Shown here: piece after piece, positions 25,421 to 35,572 of the stretch
Layout: every line of letters starts with the position of its first letter
Position numbering within the stretch: the first letter of the stretch is position 1
Source of the DNA: Sulfurimonas sp. SAG-AH-194-L11
GTDB taxonomy: Bacteria; Campylobacterota; Campylobacteria; Campylobacterales; Sulfurimonadaceae
Length of the DNA: 63,980 nucleotides
Direction: 5' to 3'
Assembly (NCBI RefSeq): GCF_029215995.1
Contig: NZ_JAEMVB010000009.1
Span: 1-63,980 of the forward strand
Notes under the pieces: generated by a model
Databases searched by the model: none
Told to the model about the DNA's origin: nothing
Seen by the model: the letters and a program-made list of their open reading frames with translations, nothing else
Translations under genes and position numbers: made by a program

Positions 25421-28400
25421 TTATTTATTTTTTAAAGGAATTTTCACAATAAACAGAGCACCATCATCAATATTTTGTGCTACAATACTTCCAGAACAGT
25501 GTTCTTCCACAATTGTTTTACTCATATATAGACCAAGGCCTGTTCCATTTTTTTCTAGTTTTGTTGATATATAAGGTAAAAACAGTGTATTGAGTACATC
25601 TTTATCAATTCCACCTGCATTATCTTCTATATGTAAGTATGAAAATTCATCATCAGCATCTATAGTAATTCTAATCAGCTTATTAGACATTATTTTATCT
25701 TCATAAGCATCTTGTGCATTTGTAAATATATTGAGTATAACTTGTTGTAGTTCATTCTCAAAACTTTTAAACTCTACTTCTTTCTTTATAGTTATTTCTG
25801 TTTTGATACTTTTGTTATCAAATGAATGCTTAATGAGTTTTACTGCATTATTAACAAGTTTTTCAAAGTTTATAAAACTCATCTCTTTATTTGGTTTAAA
25901 AAAGTTTCTAAAATCATCAACTGTTTTTGAGAGATGTTGGACCTGTGCATTTATGTCATTAAAAGCCTCTGGAAGTTTTTTCAAATCAAATTTATCTAAA
26001 GCAAGATATAGTGTTTGGGTTGAGACAATAGTACTAATAACAGTGAGTGGCTGTCTCCACTGATGTGCTATCATACTGATCATCTCACCCATTTGAGCCT
26101 GTCTATTTTGAAGTATCAGCATTTTATCTTTCATTACTTGTACAGTGATATCTTGAATTGTACCAAACAATTTTTTTACACCATTTTCTACGATAAACTC
26201 TGCTTCTTGATGCACATATTTTTCCACTCCCTTAGCGGTAACAATACGATGTCGCACACTGTAAACACTTGTTTTAGAGAGTGCTGCATCAACACTCTTA
26301 CTTACATTTTTTCTATCATCAGGATGTATAAAGGAGAAAAAAAGATCATTATCTACATCTACACTAAAAGGTTCTAAATCAAATATTCTATATGTTTCTT
26401 GCGACCACACTATTTGTAATGTTGAGGAATCAAACTGCCAACTACCAGTATGAGAGATAAGTTGTGCTTGATTTAAACTTCTTTCATTTATACTAATTTT
26501 TTCTATCAGCTGAGTATTTTGAAAGATAATTACAGCTTGTGTTAAGAGTAAGTGTAGCACATTAAGAGACTCATCACTCACACCTATATCTAATTTTTTA
26601 TCCTCTAGATAGAGTACACCTGTGACTAAACCATCAATTTTAATTGGAATAACTATTATTGATGCTGGTTTTTTCCTTTTAATGTATACATTGTACTGAA
26701 ATGCTCCACTCTGTGCAGGATTAATAGCTATGATATTTTCTTGAGTATTTACCCCGTAGTAAAGCATCTCTTTAGGTATATCATCATATGTTGCTAGCTC
26801 TTTTTTAACAACTGAAATATCTTCTGTATTAAAGTCAATTTCTGCTCGTACATAAAAAATATCTTCCTCTTTTAATATCAGTAATCCTCTACTTGATTTT
26901 GCAATTTGTAAAATAATTTTCATTAATTTTGTAATGAGTGTATGAGAATTTGTTGACTGAGATATTTCATTAACTGCTTGCAGTACATTTTTAATATTAG
27001 AAGTAACATATCTCGAAGATGAATCAATATCATCTTTAAGTATAGCTTTTTTATTTCCAGTATCAAAGCTTTCTATTCTTGCTTTTAATTTTTCACTAAG
27101 ACTATATGCACCCCAATTATTTAGTCCTACAACTGCTTCATTTAAGTAGATTTTTGTGATGTCTTTATACTCTAAAGTACTCCAAAAATTTCCAGCACAT
27201 AAGCCAGCAAGAGTTATGTAAAAAGGATTATTTTCAGATTTAGCTTCTTTGAGTGCTTTATCATATAGTTCTCCTACTTTCCATGTTGTAGAAGTTTTTT
27301 GTGCTATAAGTGCATCTATAAGTAGCTTTTTAAATTTAAATACTTTAGGAGAAGCTTTAGCATATGAAAAAAGTTGTGTTATATCATCTTTAAGGTTTTT
27401 CTCTTGTATTGAAGATAATTTTTCAATTTTAGATAGAAGAAGAACTGCTCGTATAAAGTGAATATGAATTATTGGAAACATTATCACTCCATTTTCCAAT
27501 AATTTAACATGCATATCTAAATACTTTAAGCCCTTATCAAACTTATGGCTTAAAAATGAAAGTTCTGCTTTTATAAGTCCATACCATGCTAGAGCTGGCT
27601 TAAAGTCCTCTTCATGCCACTCTTTTAAAAGTTTTTCTTCATCTACTTTTGTCTCTACTTGACTCCCTTGAAGTTCATCAATCGATTTTCTTAGAATCTT
27701 AAAGACACCTATCATTTTAGTGTCTCCTGAATCTAAAATAAATTGACTTTCTAAATGAATATTTTGCTTAAGTGTATCTAAGGAGTAACCTGAAAGAAAA
27801 TGTGTAAAATGCATAAGAAAATTTGCCCATGTACCAAAAACAATATCGCCATTTCTTTTTGATTGTTCTAAACTTGTTTTATACAAAGTAATATTTTTCA
27901 TCAATGGTTTAGAGTAAGGGCTAATAAAATTAGCTACAAAATTATAAATTTTAGGAAGCATAGTTGTATCAGCAAAAGCATTCACTAATTTTAATGCTAC
28001 TTGCCCAAATATATAGGCTCTTTTATACTCTCCCTCTTTTATCAAAAATGATCCGTAAAGAACATAACCAAAGCTTGACTCTACTGAGTTACCATATTTT
28101 AATGAGTTATGAACGATAAGCAGACTACTCCACTGCATAAGTTCTAAATTTGATTCATAATATGCTAACTCCCAAAAATCAACTAAAATCGATGAAATAG
28201 TTTTACTTCTTCCTTTTTTAATCTGTTTGAGTTTGACAATCTCCTGCGCACTTTTAGAAAATTTATATGATGATATATACTCTTTTATTTTGTTGTTTTG
28301 AGTATCAAGTATACTTTTTGAATTTGGGACAGTTACATTAAGGCTTTTTAATATTTCAGTCCCATATTTCATTGCTTCTTTGAAATACTTACCATCTGTT

Positions 28401-30814
28401 ACAGAGATGTCTTTAAATAGACTAAAACACTCTAAGTTCTGATGTATAGTTTTTGCTCTTTTCATTAAGTTTTTAATTTTTTCATATGCTAGATTTAAAT
28501 ATGAATTTCCATATAGTGCACGAACATATAAAAGTTCATACTTAAATGCCTTCATTGGCATACTTTTATAAAGTTCATCTATATTTACTTCTTGGGCTAT
28601 CCATTTTGCATGGTATAAAGCACCTTTATAAGTGTTTTTATCTAAAAGCTCTTCTAAAGAGAGATAGTTTAATGTGAAAAGTTTTTTCGGTGCTTTACCT
28701 TTTAAGTAAGCTTTATTTAAATGTTTTGTTACAGTAATTACATCGTTATAAAGACCTTTATGATAAAGTTTTTCGAGATAATTACCTATCTTTAGATGAA
28801 TGCTTCGTGCTTCTGTCGCAGAGATTGCATCCATAACATACTCACGAATTTTATCATGTATAAAAGAGTATTCGTCCTTATCAAGCTCTATAAATCCGTT
28901 ATTGTAAATATTTCTAAGCTTTACAGAACTAAAACCTATACTTTTCATCATATCAATAGCAATATCTAGTTTAAAACTATACCCAAGAGTTGCGAGATAT
29001 TCTAAATATAATTTTTCTTTTTTACTTAAAAGTTCAAACCTGCTAATAACAACTTTTGCTATATTTATACTAGCACTCAAAGAAGAAATCTCATTTATAT
29101 CAAAAGACCAACTACCCTGTCTATAAGAAAGTAATCCATTTGCTAAAAGATACTCTAAAAAAGCTCTAATATAAAACGAGTTACCCGCTGTCTTGGTATG
29201 TATAACTCTACTTAGCTCTATAACTTCTTCAAAACTCTTTTCTAAGAGAGCCTCTATCATGCCATTAACCTGTTCTACATTTAAAAGCTGTAGAACAATA
29301 TCTACTACAAGAGTCTTTTTAAGATTTTTAATACTTTGAATAATATCAAATGCCCCATGATAGGGCTCTATAGTATTTAATCTATACGAAAAAACTAAAT
29401 GCACATAAGGATTATTCAAAATACCCTTTTTAATTAGTTGCGCAGACTCAACATCAATCCACTGTAAATCATCTAAATATATAATTAATGGATTCTCTTG
29501 TGTCGCAATTTTATCTAAAAGTTCACTAACTGCATATGATAACTCTTTATCTTGTTTAAGATTGAGAAGATCCTTATTTTCCATCTTAAAAATTCTAGAC
29601 AATGAAGGGAAAAAGCTACAAAGCACTTGTATACTCTCTTTTGAGATAAGCTCTTTTTCACCTTCAATACATTTACTGATTAAAATATTACTAAAAGCAA
29701 CAATAAGCTGTTTACATCCAGAGAATGAAATGTTCATTTCATACTCATCAAATTTAGTGCGTAATATATTAAATTTTTGCATATCAAAAAATTTGAGATA
29801 TTTTTCAGCTAAAACAGTTTTTCCTACACCAGATTCACCTGAAATAAGTACGATAACTTCCCTTCCAAAAGAGACACTTTGTGCAATTTTTTCCAATTTT
29901 TCTAATTCTGTATCTCTTCCATAAATTTTTTGAGAAAAATCTAATAGTTTTGTGTCTTTCGTTCCAATATCAAAATTTTGTATAGATTTACTCTTATCTA
30001 AAAATGTGATACATTTTTGGAGATCATATACTATTGCCTGAGCTTCTTGATACCTTTTGTTGGGAGATTTTTCTATCATCTTTTCGATAATTTTAGCTAA
30101 TACAGGAGGAAATAGACTATTTATTTCAAGTAAGGATTGCGGTTCCTGTGCTATCTGTTTATGAACAAGTTCATCCATATCAGTAGCACTAAAAGGCATA
30201 TTTGATGAAAATAGGTGATATAGACTCATTCCACATGAGTATATATCACTTACTTTACTTATAGTATAGTATGTTAAACCAGTCTGTTCAGGTGAAATAT
30301 AGTAAAGATTACCTGAGCTATGATTTGTCTCATGCATATTTATCATAGAACTACTTCCTATTGATAGTCCAAAATCAATAATCTGTATATTTTTTGTCTG
30401 TTTGTTATAGATAATATTTTTAGGATTTATATCAGCATGAATCACCTGCTTTTTATGTATATAACTCAATGTCTCTAAAATAGACTTAGCAATATAGAGT
30501 GCTTCAGACATTTCAAAAGAGTCTGAGTGTAAGTGATTATAAAGAGAGTCACCACCTATGTCATCAAATACATGACAATAAACCTGTGGAGTAGATATAG
30601 TCTCTAAAAGTACAACTATATGTCGAGATTTCATTTGTGCTAAAATTTCTTTTTCATTTACAAATTGAGATAACTTATGTGAGTCTCTAAATGACTGTTT
30701 TAATATCTTAAGTATAACTTTATGTTCATCTTTTAAACGGATAGCTCTACAAACAATGGTTGAACTACTCTCATGTAAAGTATCTATAATTTTATAGTCA
30801 CTATCTAATTTCAT
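25421..30814 (-). CDS. Hybrid Ser/Thr kinase - AAA ATPase - GAF - PAS - histidine kinase
   Basis: A 1797-residue signalling protein. Order: eukaryote-like kinase (about 7-272; HADINPKN catalytic loop, IDFGLS, SPEQTG activation segment); AAA/STAND ATPase (Walker A GESGVGKT about 326-333, IIYLDDLQWID as Walker B); a helical repeat region to about 1240; GAF (about 1250-1400); PAS (about 1440-1560); HisKA with phospho-acceptor His in MIAHQWRQP (about 1583); HATPase with DNAGGID and GTGLGLYMS. No membrane helix, so cytosolic. This architecture is the HstK type known from cyanobacteria. No receiver domain or regulator gene is adjacent. Its promoter is divergent from ychF. Confidence 0.93.
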   Translation of the reverse strand: MKLDSDYKIIDTLHESSSTIVCRAIRLKDEHKVILKILKQSFRDSHKLSQFVNEKEILAQMKSRHIVVLLETISTPQVYCHVFDDIGGDSLYNHLHSDSFEMSEALYIAKSILETLSYIHKKQVIHADINPKNIIYNKQTKNIQIIDFGLSIGSSSMINMHETNHSSGNLYYISPEQTGLTYYTISKVSDIYSCGMSLYHLFSSNMPFSATDMDELVHKQIAQEPQSLLEINSLFPPVLAKIIEKMIEKSPNKRYQEAQAIVYDLQKCITFLDKSKSIQNFDIGTKDTKLLDFSQKIYGRDTELEKLEKIAQSVSFGREVIVLISGESGVGKTVLAEKYLKFFDMQKFNILRTKFDEYEMNISFSGCKQLIVAFSNILISKCIEGEKELISKESIQVLCSFFPSLSRIFKMENKDLLNLKQDKELSYAVSELLDKIATQENPLIIYLDDLQWIDVESAQLIKKGILNNPYVHLVFSYRLNTIEPYHGAFDIIQSIKNLKKTLVVDIVLQLLNVEQVNGMIEALLEKSFEEVIELSRVIHTKTAGNSFYIRAFLEYLLANGLLSYRQGSWSFDINEISSLSASINIAKVVISRFELLSKKEKLYLEYLATLGYSFKLDIAIDMMKSIGFSSVKLRNIYNNGFIELDKDEYSFIHDKIREYVMDAISATEARSIHLKIGNYLEKLYHKGLYNDVITVTKHLNKAYLKGKAPKKLFTLNYLSLEELLDKNTYKGALYHAKWIAQEVNIDELYKSMPMKAFKYELLYVRALYGNSYLNLAYEKIKNLMKRAKTIHQNLECFSLFKDISVTDGKYFKEAMKYGTEILKSLNVTVPNSKSILDTQNNKIKEYISSYKFSKSAQEIVKLKQIKKGRSKTISSILVDFWELAYYESNLELMQWSSLLIVHNSLKYGNSVESSFGYVLYGSFLIKEGEYKRAYIFGQVALKLVNAFADTTMLPKIYNFVANFISPYSKPLMKNITLYKTSLEQSKRNGDIVFGTWANFLMHFTHFLSGYSLDTLKQNIHLESQFILDSGDTKMIGVFKILRKSIDELQGSQVETKVDEEKLLKEWHEEDFKPALAWYGLIKAELSFLSHKFDKGLKYLDMHVKLLENGVIMFPIIHIHFIRAVLLLSKIEKLSSIQEKNLKDDITQLFSYAKASPKVFKFKKLLIDALIAQKTSTTWKVGELYDKALKEAKSENNPFYITLAGLCAGNFWSTLEYKDITKIYLNEAVVGLNNWGAYSLSEKLKARIESFDTGNKKAILKDDIDSSSRYVTSNIKNVLQAVNEISQSTNSHTLITKLMKIILQIAKSSRGLLILKEEDIFYVRAEIDFNTEDISVVKKELATYDDIPKEMLYYGVNTQENIIAINPAQSGAFQYNVYIKRKKPASIIVIPIKIDGLVTGVLYLEDKKLDIGVSDESLNVLHLLLTQAVIIFQNTQLIEKISINERSLNQAQLISHTGSWQFDSSTLQIVWSQETYRIFDLEPFSVDVDNDLFFSFIHPDDRKNVSKSVDAALSKTSVYSVRHRIVTAKGVEKYVHQEAEFIVENGVKKLFGTIQDITVQVMKDKMLILQNRQAQMGEMISMIAHQWRQPLTVISTIVSTQTLYLALDKFDLKKLPEAFNDINAQVQHLSKTVDDFRNFFKPNKEMSFINFEKLVNNAVKLIKHSFDNKSIKTEITIKKEVEFKSFENELQQVILNIFTNAQDAYEDKIMSNKLIRITIDADDEFSYLHIEDNAGGIDKDVLNTLFLPYISTKLEKNGTGLGLYMSKTIVEEHCSGSIVAQNIDDGALFIVKIPLKNK

Positions 30815-30834
30815 ATAAATTCTCCATACATAAT

Positions 30835-30840
30835 ATTATA
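30835..30840 (-). promoter_or_regulatory. -10 box for the hybrid kinase gene
   Basis: TATAAT on the minus strand, about 20 bases upstream of the start codon. A GGAG site then lies 8 bases before the ATG. The short distance leaves a very short 5' leader. Confidence 0.4.
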
Positions 30841-30857
30841 CTGCAAAAAATAAATAT

Positions 30858-30887
30858 TTGTCTTGTGTAAGGTTAATTATGTATAAT
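30858..30887 (+). promoter_or_regulatory. Promoter for ychF
   Basis: TATAAT at 30882-30887 with TTGTCT at 30858-30863, spacing 18. The ychF ATG follows at 30922 with a GGAGAAGAA ribosome site. Confidence 0.5.
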
Positions 30888-30921
30888 TCCATTAATTAAA
30901 CATCTATATATCGGAGAAGAA

Positions 30922-32022
30922 ATGGGATTATCAATCGGTCTAGTAGGACTACCAAACGTAGGTAAATCAACAACTTTTAATGCACTCACAAAAGCACAAA
31001 ATGCAGAGGCGGCAAACTATCCGTTTTGTACAATTGAGCCAAATAAGGCTGTTGTTCCTGTTCCAGATAAACGTTTAGCACAGCTTGCTAAAATTGTTAA
31101 TCCTGAGAAGATTCAGTACTCTACTTTAGACTTTGTTGATATTGCAGGGCTTGTAAAGGGTGCATCTGCTGGTGAAGGTCTTGGAAACAAGTTCCTCTCA
31201 ACTATTCGTGAAACAGAAGTTATACTACAAATCGTTCGTTGTTTTGATGATGAAAACATTGTTCATAACGAGGGAAGTATCGATCCTATTCGTGATGTTG
31301 AGATTATTGAAGGTGAATTGATTTTAGCTGACATCGAAGTACTTTCAAACCGTATAGACAGACTAAGAAAACAGGCTAAAGCGGATAAAAGTGCTAAAGT
31401 AGTGTTAGAGTTTGCAGAAGAACTTTTAGAGTTTTTAGGTGATGGTAACTTAGCTAGAAACTTTGACAAAACAGATACAGATGAGTATGCTCAACTTGTA
31501 AATGAAGTTCGCTTTTTAACAGACAAAGAAATCATGTACGGTGCTAACACTGATGAAGATGGTCTTTTAGAAGATAATGAATATGTAAAATTGCTTAAAG
31601 CTCATGCAGAGGCAAACAACTGTGAACTCATAAAACTTTGTGCTAAAGTTGAAGAAGAGCTTATCGGGCTTGAGGATGAAGAAGCACAAGAGTTTTTAAC
31701 AGAGATGGGTGTAGAAGAGTCAGGACTAGAGCAGATAATCCATAAAGGTTTTGAAAAACTCGGTCTTATGAGCTACTTTACAGCAGGTGTTCAAGAGGTT
31801 CGTGCTTGGACAATCAAGCAAAACTCAACTGCTCCTAGAGCGGCAGCTGCAATTCATAACGACTTCGAGAAAGGTTTTATCCGTGCAGAAGTTATCGCAT
31901 TTACTGATTTTATTGAGAATAATGGTGAAGCCGGTGCTAAAGAAGCTGGGAAAATGAGACTAGAGGGAAAAGAGTATATAGTACAAGATGGTGATGTAAT
32001 GCACTTCAGATTTAACGTTTAG
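30922..32022 (+). CDS. ychF: Redox-regulated ribosome-binding ATPase YchF (Obg family)
   Basis: A 366-residue OBG-family P-loop protein binding ATP rather than GTP. G1 is [16 protein letters not shown]3 region is [20 protein letters not shown], and the C-terminal TGS domain ends in [17 protein letters not shown]. Length is normal. It binds ribosomes and is widely conserved. The 3' end overlaps the last codons of the convergent 245-residue gene by 11 bases. Confidence 0.96.
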   Translation: MGLSIGLVGLPNVGKSTTFNALTKAQNAEAANYPFCTIEPNKAVVPVPDKRLAQLAKIVNPEKIQYSTLDFVDIAGLVKGASAGEGLGNKFLSTIRETEVILQIVRCFDDENIVHNEGSIDPIRDVEIIEGELILADIEVLSNRIDRLRKQAKADKSAKVVLEFAEELLEFLGDGNLARNFDKTDTDEYAQLVNEVRFLTDKEIMYGANTDEDGLLEDNEYVKLLKAHAEANNCELIKLCAKVEEELIGLEDEEAQEFLTEMGVEESGLEQIIHKGFEKLGLMSYFTAGVQEVRAWTIKQNSTAPRAAAAIHNDFEKGFIRAEVIAFTDFIENNGEAGAKEAGKMRLEGKEYIVQDGDVMHFRFNV

Positions 32023-32749
32023 GGTAAGCATCTATAGTCATCATATATTGAACCATAGTATTACGTAAACGCAGTAAGGCATCATTAAAAAATGCAAGAG
32101 GTTTCACTTCAAGTGCTTCCTCTTTGTACTCTAACTTTCTTAATTCTTCACTATTCTTAGCCTCAGATATCATGATTTGAAGTTTTGTGATTTTCTCTTT
32201 TTTTGCATTATGTGCATTTTGTACTCGTCCCCACAGCTGAGAATAACTAAAAACCACTGAAATATTATCTTTTTTGACAAAATCACTTTTTAATACCTCA
32301 TTAATAAGAGTATTACTTAAAGTTGGACTTGGCATACTCTCTATCAGGTCTATAAAACTATCTGCTATCTCTTGAACAAAGTATATTTTATACTGAGAAA
32401 AATACTCTTTGATAAGGGTTAATACAAACATAACATTTGTTTTATCTTGAATTATATCAAGTGCTTCACTCTTTTCATATCCTAAATACTCATCAGCATA
32501 AGAGACCCACTCATTTGCTATCTCACGAAAGAGTAGATTTACAATGAGAGAAAATTTAAAACTATTTAAGTCTCTCATGTGTAAAAAATTTAATTCTTCT
32601 TTTAAAAGTATTCGTATAAGTCTCTTCGCTAGAATATCTATAACTTCTATTCTATCACTGTTACAAGTTACATTAAGTATCTCTTTTTCAAATACTTTTT
32701 TATCACTGAATATGGACTTAATAAGTGCATCATTTTCAGCTCTTTGCAT
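32012..32749 (-). CDS. Conserved hypothetical helical protein
   Basis: A 245-residue protein predicted to be nearly all alpha-helical, with no signal peptide or membrane segment and a charged coiled-coil-like part near 175-205 (HNAKKEKITKLQIMISEAKN). I do not recognise a family or catalytic motif. It is the last gene of the thiL-truD-psd group, 5 bases after psd, so co-transcription is likely. Confidence 0.7.
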   Translation of the reverse strand: MQRAENDALIKSIFSDKKVFEKEILNVTCNSDRIEVIDILAKRLIRILLKEELNFLHMRDLNSFKFSLIVNLLFREIANEWVSYADEYLGYEKSEALDIIQDKTNVMFVLTLIKEYFSQYKIYFVQEIADSFIDLIESMPSPTLSNTLINEVLKSDFVKKDNISVVFSYSQLWGRVQNAHNAKKEKITKLQIMISEAKNSEELRKLEYKEEALEVKPLAFFNDALLRLRNTMVQYMMTIDAYPKR

Positions 32750-32754
32750 TTACA

Positions 32755-33576
32755 TCACTTTATTTTTGCTATAGTTTGTGCAAACTTCACATCTTCACCT
32801 GCGTTTACAGTTACATCCAACATATCTTTTTCGCTGAGTATTATAATGGTAGATCCCATCTCAAAACAACCAAAGTCATCACCTTTATCAAGATAGAGCT
32901 CTTTAAACTCATATGTTTGAGGAGATGTTGCAATAGCATTTGTTTGGATACGAGGCTCAAAACTCACCTGCATAACACCAACATTTAAAGCACTTACAAG
33001 AATGATATAAAATCTTTTTCCATTACTCGCTTCACACAAAATCACAACTCTCTCATTTTCTATAAAAAGATTAAGTCGCTTTTTAAGTGAGGGTATATTG
33101 ACAGGGTAAAATTTTCCTGGAATATGTACAGCTTTTAAAACTTTTAGATTTGTAGGTATGTGGTAACGATGATAATCTTTTGGTGAGAGATAACAGTTTA
33201 TAAAAGTACCATCCGCTACTATCGCTTTTTCCTCAGCACTAAACTCACTTCCAATAAAGTCAGCACACTTGTAACGCATACCCTTGATTTGCAAGGCATA
33301 ATCATCAGTAATAGTACCTCTCTCTGAAATAAGAGAGTCACATGGAGAGATAAAGTCTTCACTTGCAAGTGAAAACACTCTTTTTTCGCGTAAATGTCTT
33401 GTAAAAAGTGCATTTAAACTTTTATATGTATTTGGTGGATTAAAGTCACTCATATCAAGTCCCATAAGTGATACATATGTTTGATTTATAATATTTTGAA
33501 ACCAAGAAGGAAACTCTTTACTTGCAAACTTACCAAAATTTTGTGAGATAAGCGATGTTATATGTCTTTTGTTCAT
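32755..33576 (-). CDS. psd: Phosphatidylserine decarboxylase
   Basis: A 273-residue membrane-associated enzyme converting phosphatidylserine to phosphatidylethanolamine. The self-cleavage site is the Gly-Ser-Thr at about 241-243 in CFEMGSTIII, where Ser becomes the pyruvoyl group. LSPKDYHRYHIP contains the conserved catalytic His region and PGKFYPVN is typical. Position fits a short beta-to-alpha chain pattern. It lies between truD (14-base gap) and the helical hypothetical gene. Confidence 0.95.
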   Translation of the reverse strand: MNKRHITSLISQNFGKFASKEFPSWFQNIINQTYVSLMGLDMSDFNPPNTYKSLNALFTRHLREKRVFSLASEDFISPCDSLISERGTITDDYALQIKGMRYKCADFIGSEFSAEEKAIVADGTFINCYLSPKDYHRYHIPTNLKVLKAVHIPGKFYPVNIPSLKKRLNLFIENERVVILCEASNGKRFYIILVSALNVGVMQVSFEPRIQTNAIATSPQTYEFKELYLDKGDDFGCFEMGSTIIILSEKDMLDVTVNAGEDVKFAQTIAKIK

Positions 33577-33590
33577 TAACTTTTTATTCC

Positions 33591-34664
33591 TTAGTTTATT
33601 TTTCTCTTAGCTATTTCTTCTAGTAATACTGTTGCATATGAGCCTTTTGGAAGTGTGAAGTTAAGTTCATACTGTGCTTCAACAGGATTAAATCTCCCCT
33701 CTATGTCAGTTGGATAAATCCAAGCAAATCTACGGGCTCCATCTGCATTTATCTCATCATCAAACTCTTTTTCTATCTCACCAGCAGCACTCTGCGCTAC
33801 TCTTACTTTTTTACCACAAAGCAGTCCAGTTACAGAAATATCTCTCTCATTAAAACGAGTAAAATCGTGCTCTGTTGCTTCAAATTCAAAGAGTTTCCCC
33901 TTAGGATAGTGTTCCATCAAGTCTCCACTCATAAGTTTAAAAGCATGTGACTGTGCTTTCATTTTTTCTAATTCTTCTAAAGGAATACTAAGTTGAGTTG
34001 CAAGCTCTTTTGGTTTAAAACTACTCACAAGGGAGTTAAGTTCAAGACGTTTAGAGAGCCAAGTGTTAAAAAGATAAGACTGATAAGCATTTATAAGTAG
34101 TTTTTTTACTCTAGGGTTACGCTCTCTCGCCTCACCTTTTGCAAGTTTTTCACCAAGTATATGGTTATCACCATCATTACCAAAACGCTGATATCCAAAG
34201 TAGTTTGGCATACCATTGTTTTTAATATTTTTAAGTGCTTCATCAATCTTTGCCGCACTAGTTGGGTTAACTTTTTTAATTTTAATATAAAAACGATTTC
34301 CCTTTAAGTGCCCTATTCTAATCTTGTTGTTATGATAAGTTTTAGAGATAACTTTAATACCTTCAAAATTAAAACCCTCCATAGCCTCTTCATACTTTTT
34401 ATGTAAAGAGATATACTGTTTTGTCATAGCATGTTTGTCTTTTAAGCCTGCATACCCTATCTCTCTGTTTTTTATGCCTAAGTAACGAGCAATCTGTCCG
34501 ACCATCTCATTTGTAGAGAGGTTCTTCTTTCTTACAAGTAGTATAAGGTGTTCACCTTCACCTGAGAACTCATAAATCGGTAACTCTTCAACCACGAAAT
34601 CCCGTGGCGATTGTTTAAAGTGAAAATCTATACTTGCATGAGCAAGTGAGTAAAATCTATCCAT
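33591..34664 (-). CDS. truD: tRNA pseudouridine(13) synthase
   Basis: A 357-residue TruD family enzyme making pseudouridine 13 in tRNA-Glu. The catalytic Asp is in GYAGLKDKHAMTKQY; RFGNDGDNHILG and LLINAYQSYLFN are family motifs. I start it at the ATG at 34664, preceded by AAGGATAATAACA; an in-frame upstream start at 34697 would add 11 residues lying within thiL and has no good site. With this start an 11-base gap separates it from thiL. Confidence 0.94.
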   Translation of the reverse strand: MDRFYSLAHASIDFHFKQSPRDFVVEELPIYEFSGEGEHLILLVRKKNLSTNEMVGQIARYLGIKNREIGYAGLKDKHAMTKQYISLHKKYEEAMEGFNFEGIKVISKTYHNNKIRIGHLKGNRFYIKIKKVNPTSAAKIDEALKNIKNNGMPNYFGYQRFGNDGDNHILGEKLAKGEARERNPRVKKLLINAYQSYLFNTWLSKRLELNSLVSSFKPKELATQLSIPLEELEKMKAQSHAFKLMSGDLMEHYPKGKLFEFEATEHDFTRFNERDISVTGLLCGKKVRVAQSAAGEIEKEFDDEINADGARRFAWIYPTDIEGRFNPVEAQYELNFTLPKGSYATVLLEEIAKRKIN

Positions 34665-34675
34665 TGTTATTATCC

Positions 34676-35494
34676 TTAAAAATGATGCGCTTTGCATCTG
34701 TTTGTATATTTACTTCGAGTCGCAAAACCAAAAATAGTAAGTGGTGTTCTTGTCTGTACAGCTCTGCGTTTAAGAGCTTTAGTGTCGCGTTTATCAAAAG
34801 CAACGAGCATCTCGTACTCTTCACCACTACATGCCACACTTTTAGCAATTTTTTTATGAAATCTAATGCCAATATTATTCTGTGATGTTATCTTATGTAA
34901 ATCACTAAAAAGACCATCAGAAATATCCATACCTGCTTTTAAAATTCTTGTTGATTTTTTAATAAATTCTTGTCTAAGTTTAATATCTATAAATTTTGAT
35001 TTTTTATGTATTTTTCCTAAGTTAAACAGCTTTTTTAACTCTTTTGCTGATTTTCCAAGTGAACCTGTATATGCAAAAGCATAACCTTCTCTTATCCCTG
35101 AGCGTAAAAGTGCTTTGTCCGTTTTGGAGATGATTGTTATAGTGATATCTAACTTTGTGTTTGAGATAGTATCACCACCTATAATATCTATACCAAACTC
35201 TCTCGCAACACTTTTAAAACCCTCTGCTAACTCTTGCATATCAGCTTTACTCATAGACTTTGGCATTGCTACACTGAGAAGTGCATATTTTGGTGTAGCA
35301 TTCATAGCAATTGCATCTGAAATATTTACAAGCATCGCTCTTTGCGCAATTTGTCCATAAGAAAGCCAATTTTTTTTGTAATGAACATTCTCAAAAAAAG
35401 CATCTTTAGAGTAGACATAACCCTCTATAAGTGCCCCATCATCGCCGATGTGACGGCTACTAAACTGTGATATAAAATAATTTTCTAAATTCAA
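34676..35494 (-). CDS. thiL: Thiamine-monophosphate kinase
   Basis: A 272-residue PurM/ThiL-fold kinase making thiamine diphosphate from thiamine monophosphate. Motifs: HIGDDGALIEG (metal), NISDAIAMNATPKYAL, IIGGDTISNTKLDITI, and GMDISDGLFSDLHKI. It is shorter than E. coli ThiL (about 325) and starts close to the first metal loop, as is usual for the short Campylobacterota form. First gene of the leftward thiL-truD-psd group. Confidence 0.92.
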   Translation of the reverse strand: MNLENYFISQFSSRHIGDDGALIEGYVYSKDAFFENVHYKKNWLSYGQIAQRAMLVNISDAIAMNATPKYALLSVAMPKSMSKADMQELAEGFKSVAREFGIDIIGGDTISNTKLDITITIISKTDKALLRSGIREGYAFAYTGSLGKSAKELKKLFNLGKIHKKSKFIDIKLRQEFIKKSTRILKAGMDISDGLFSDLHKITSQNNIGIRFHKKIAKSVACSGEEYEMLVAFDKRDTKALKRRAVQTRTPLTIFGFATRSKYTNRCKAHHF

Positions 35495-35572
35495 TTAAAC
35501 TTCTTTAAGCATATATTAACAACTGTCAATATAAAATAGTAGCCAATTATAACATTTTTAGGAAAATTATAC

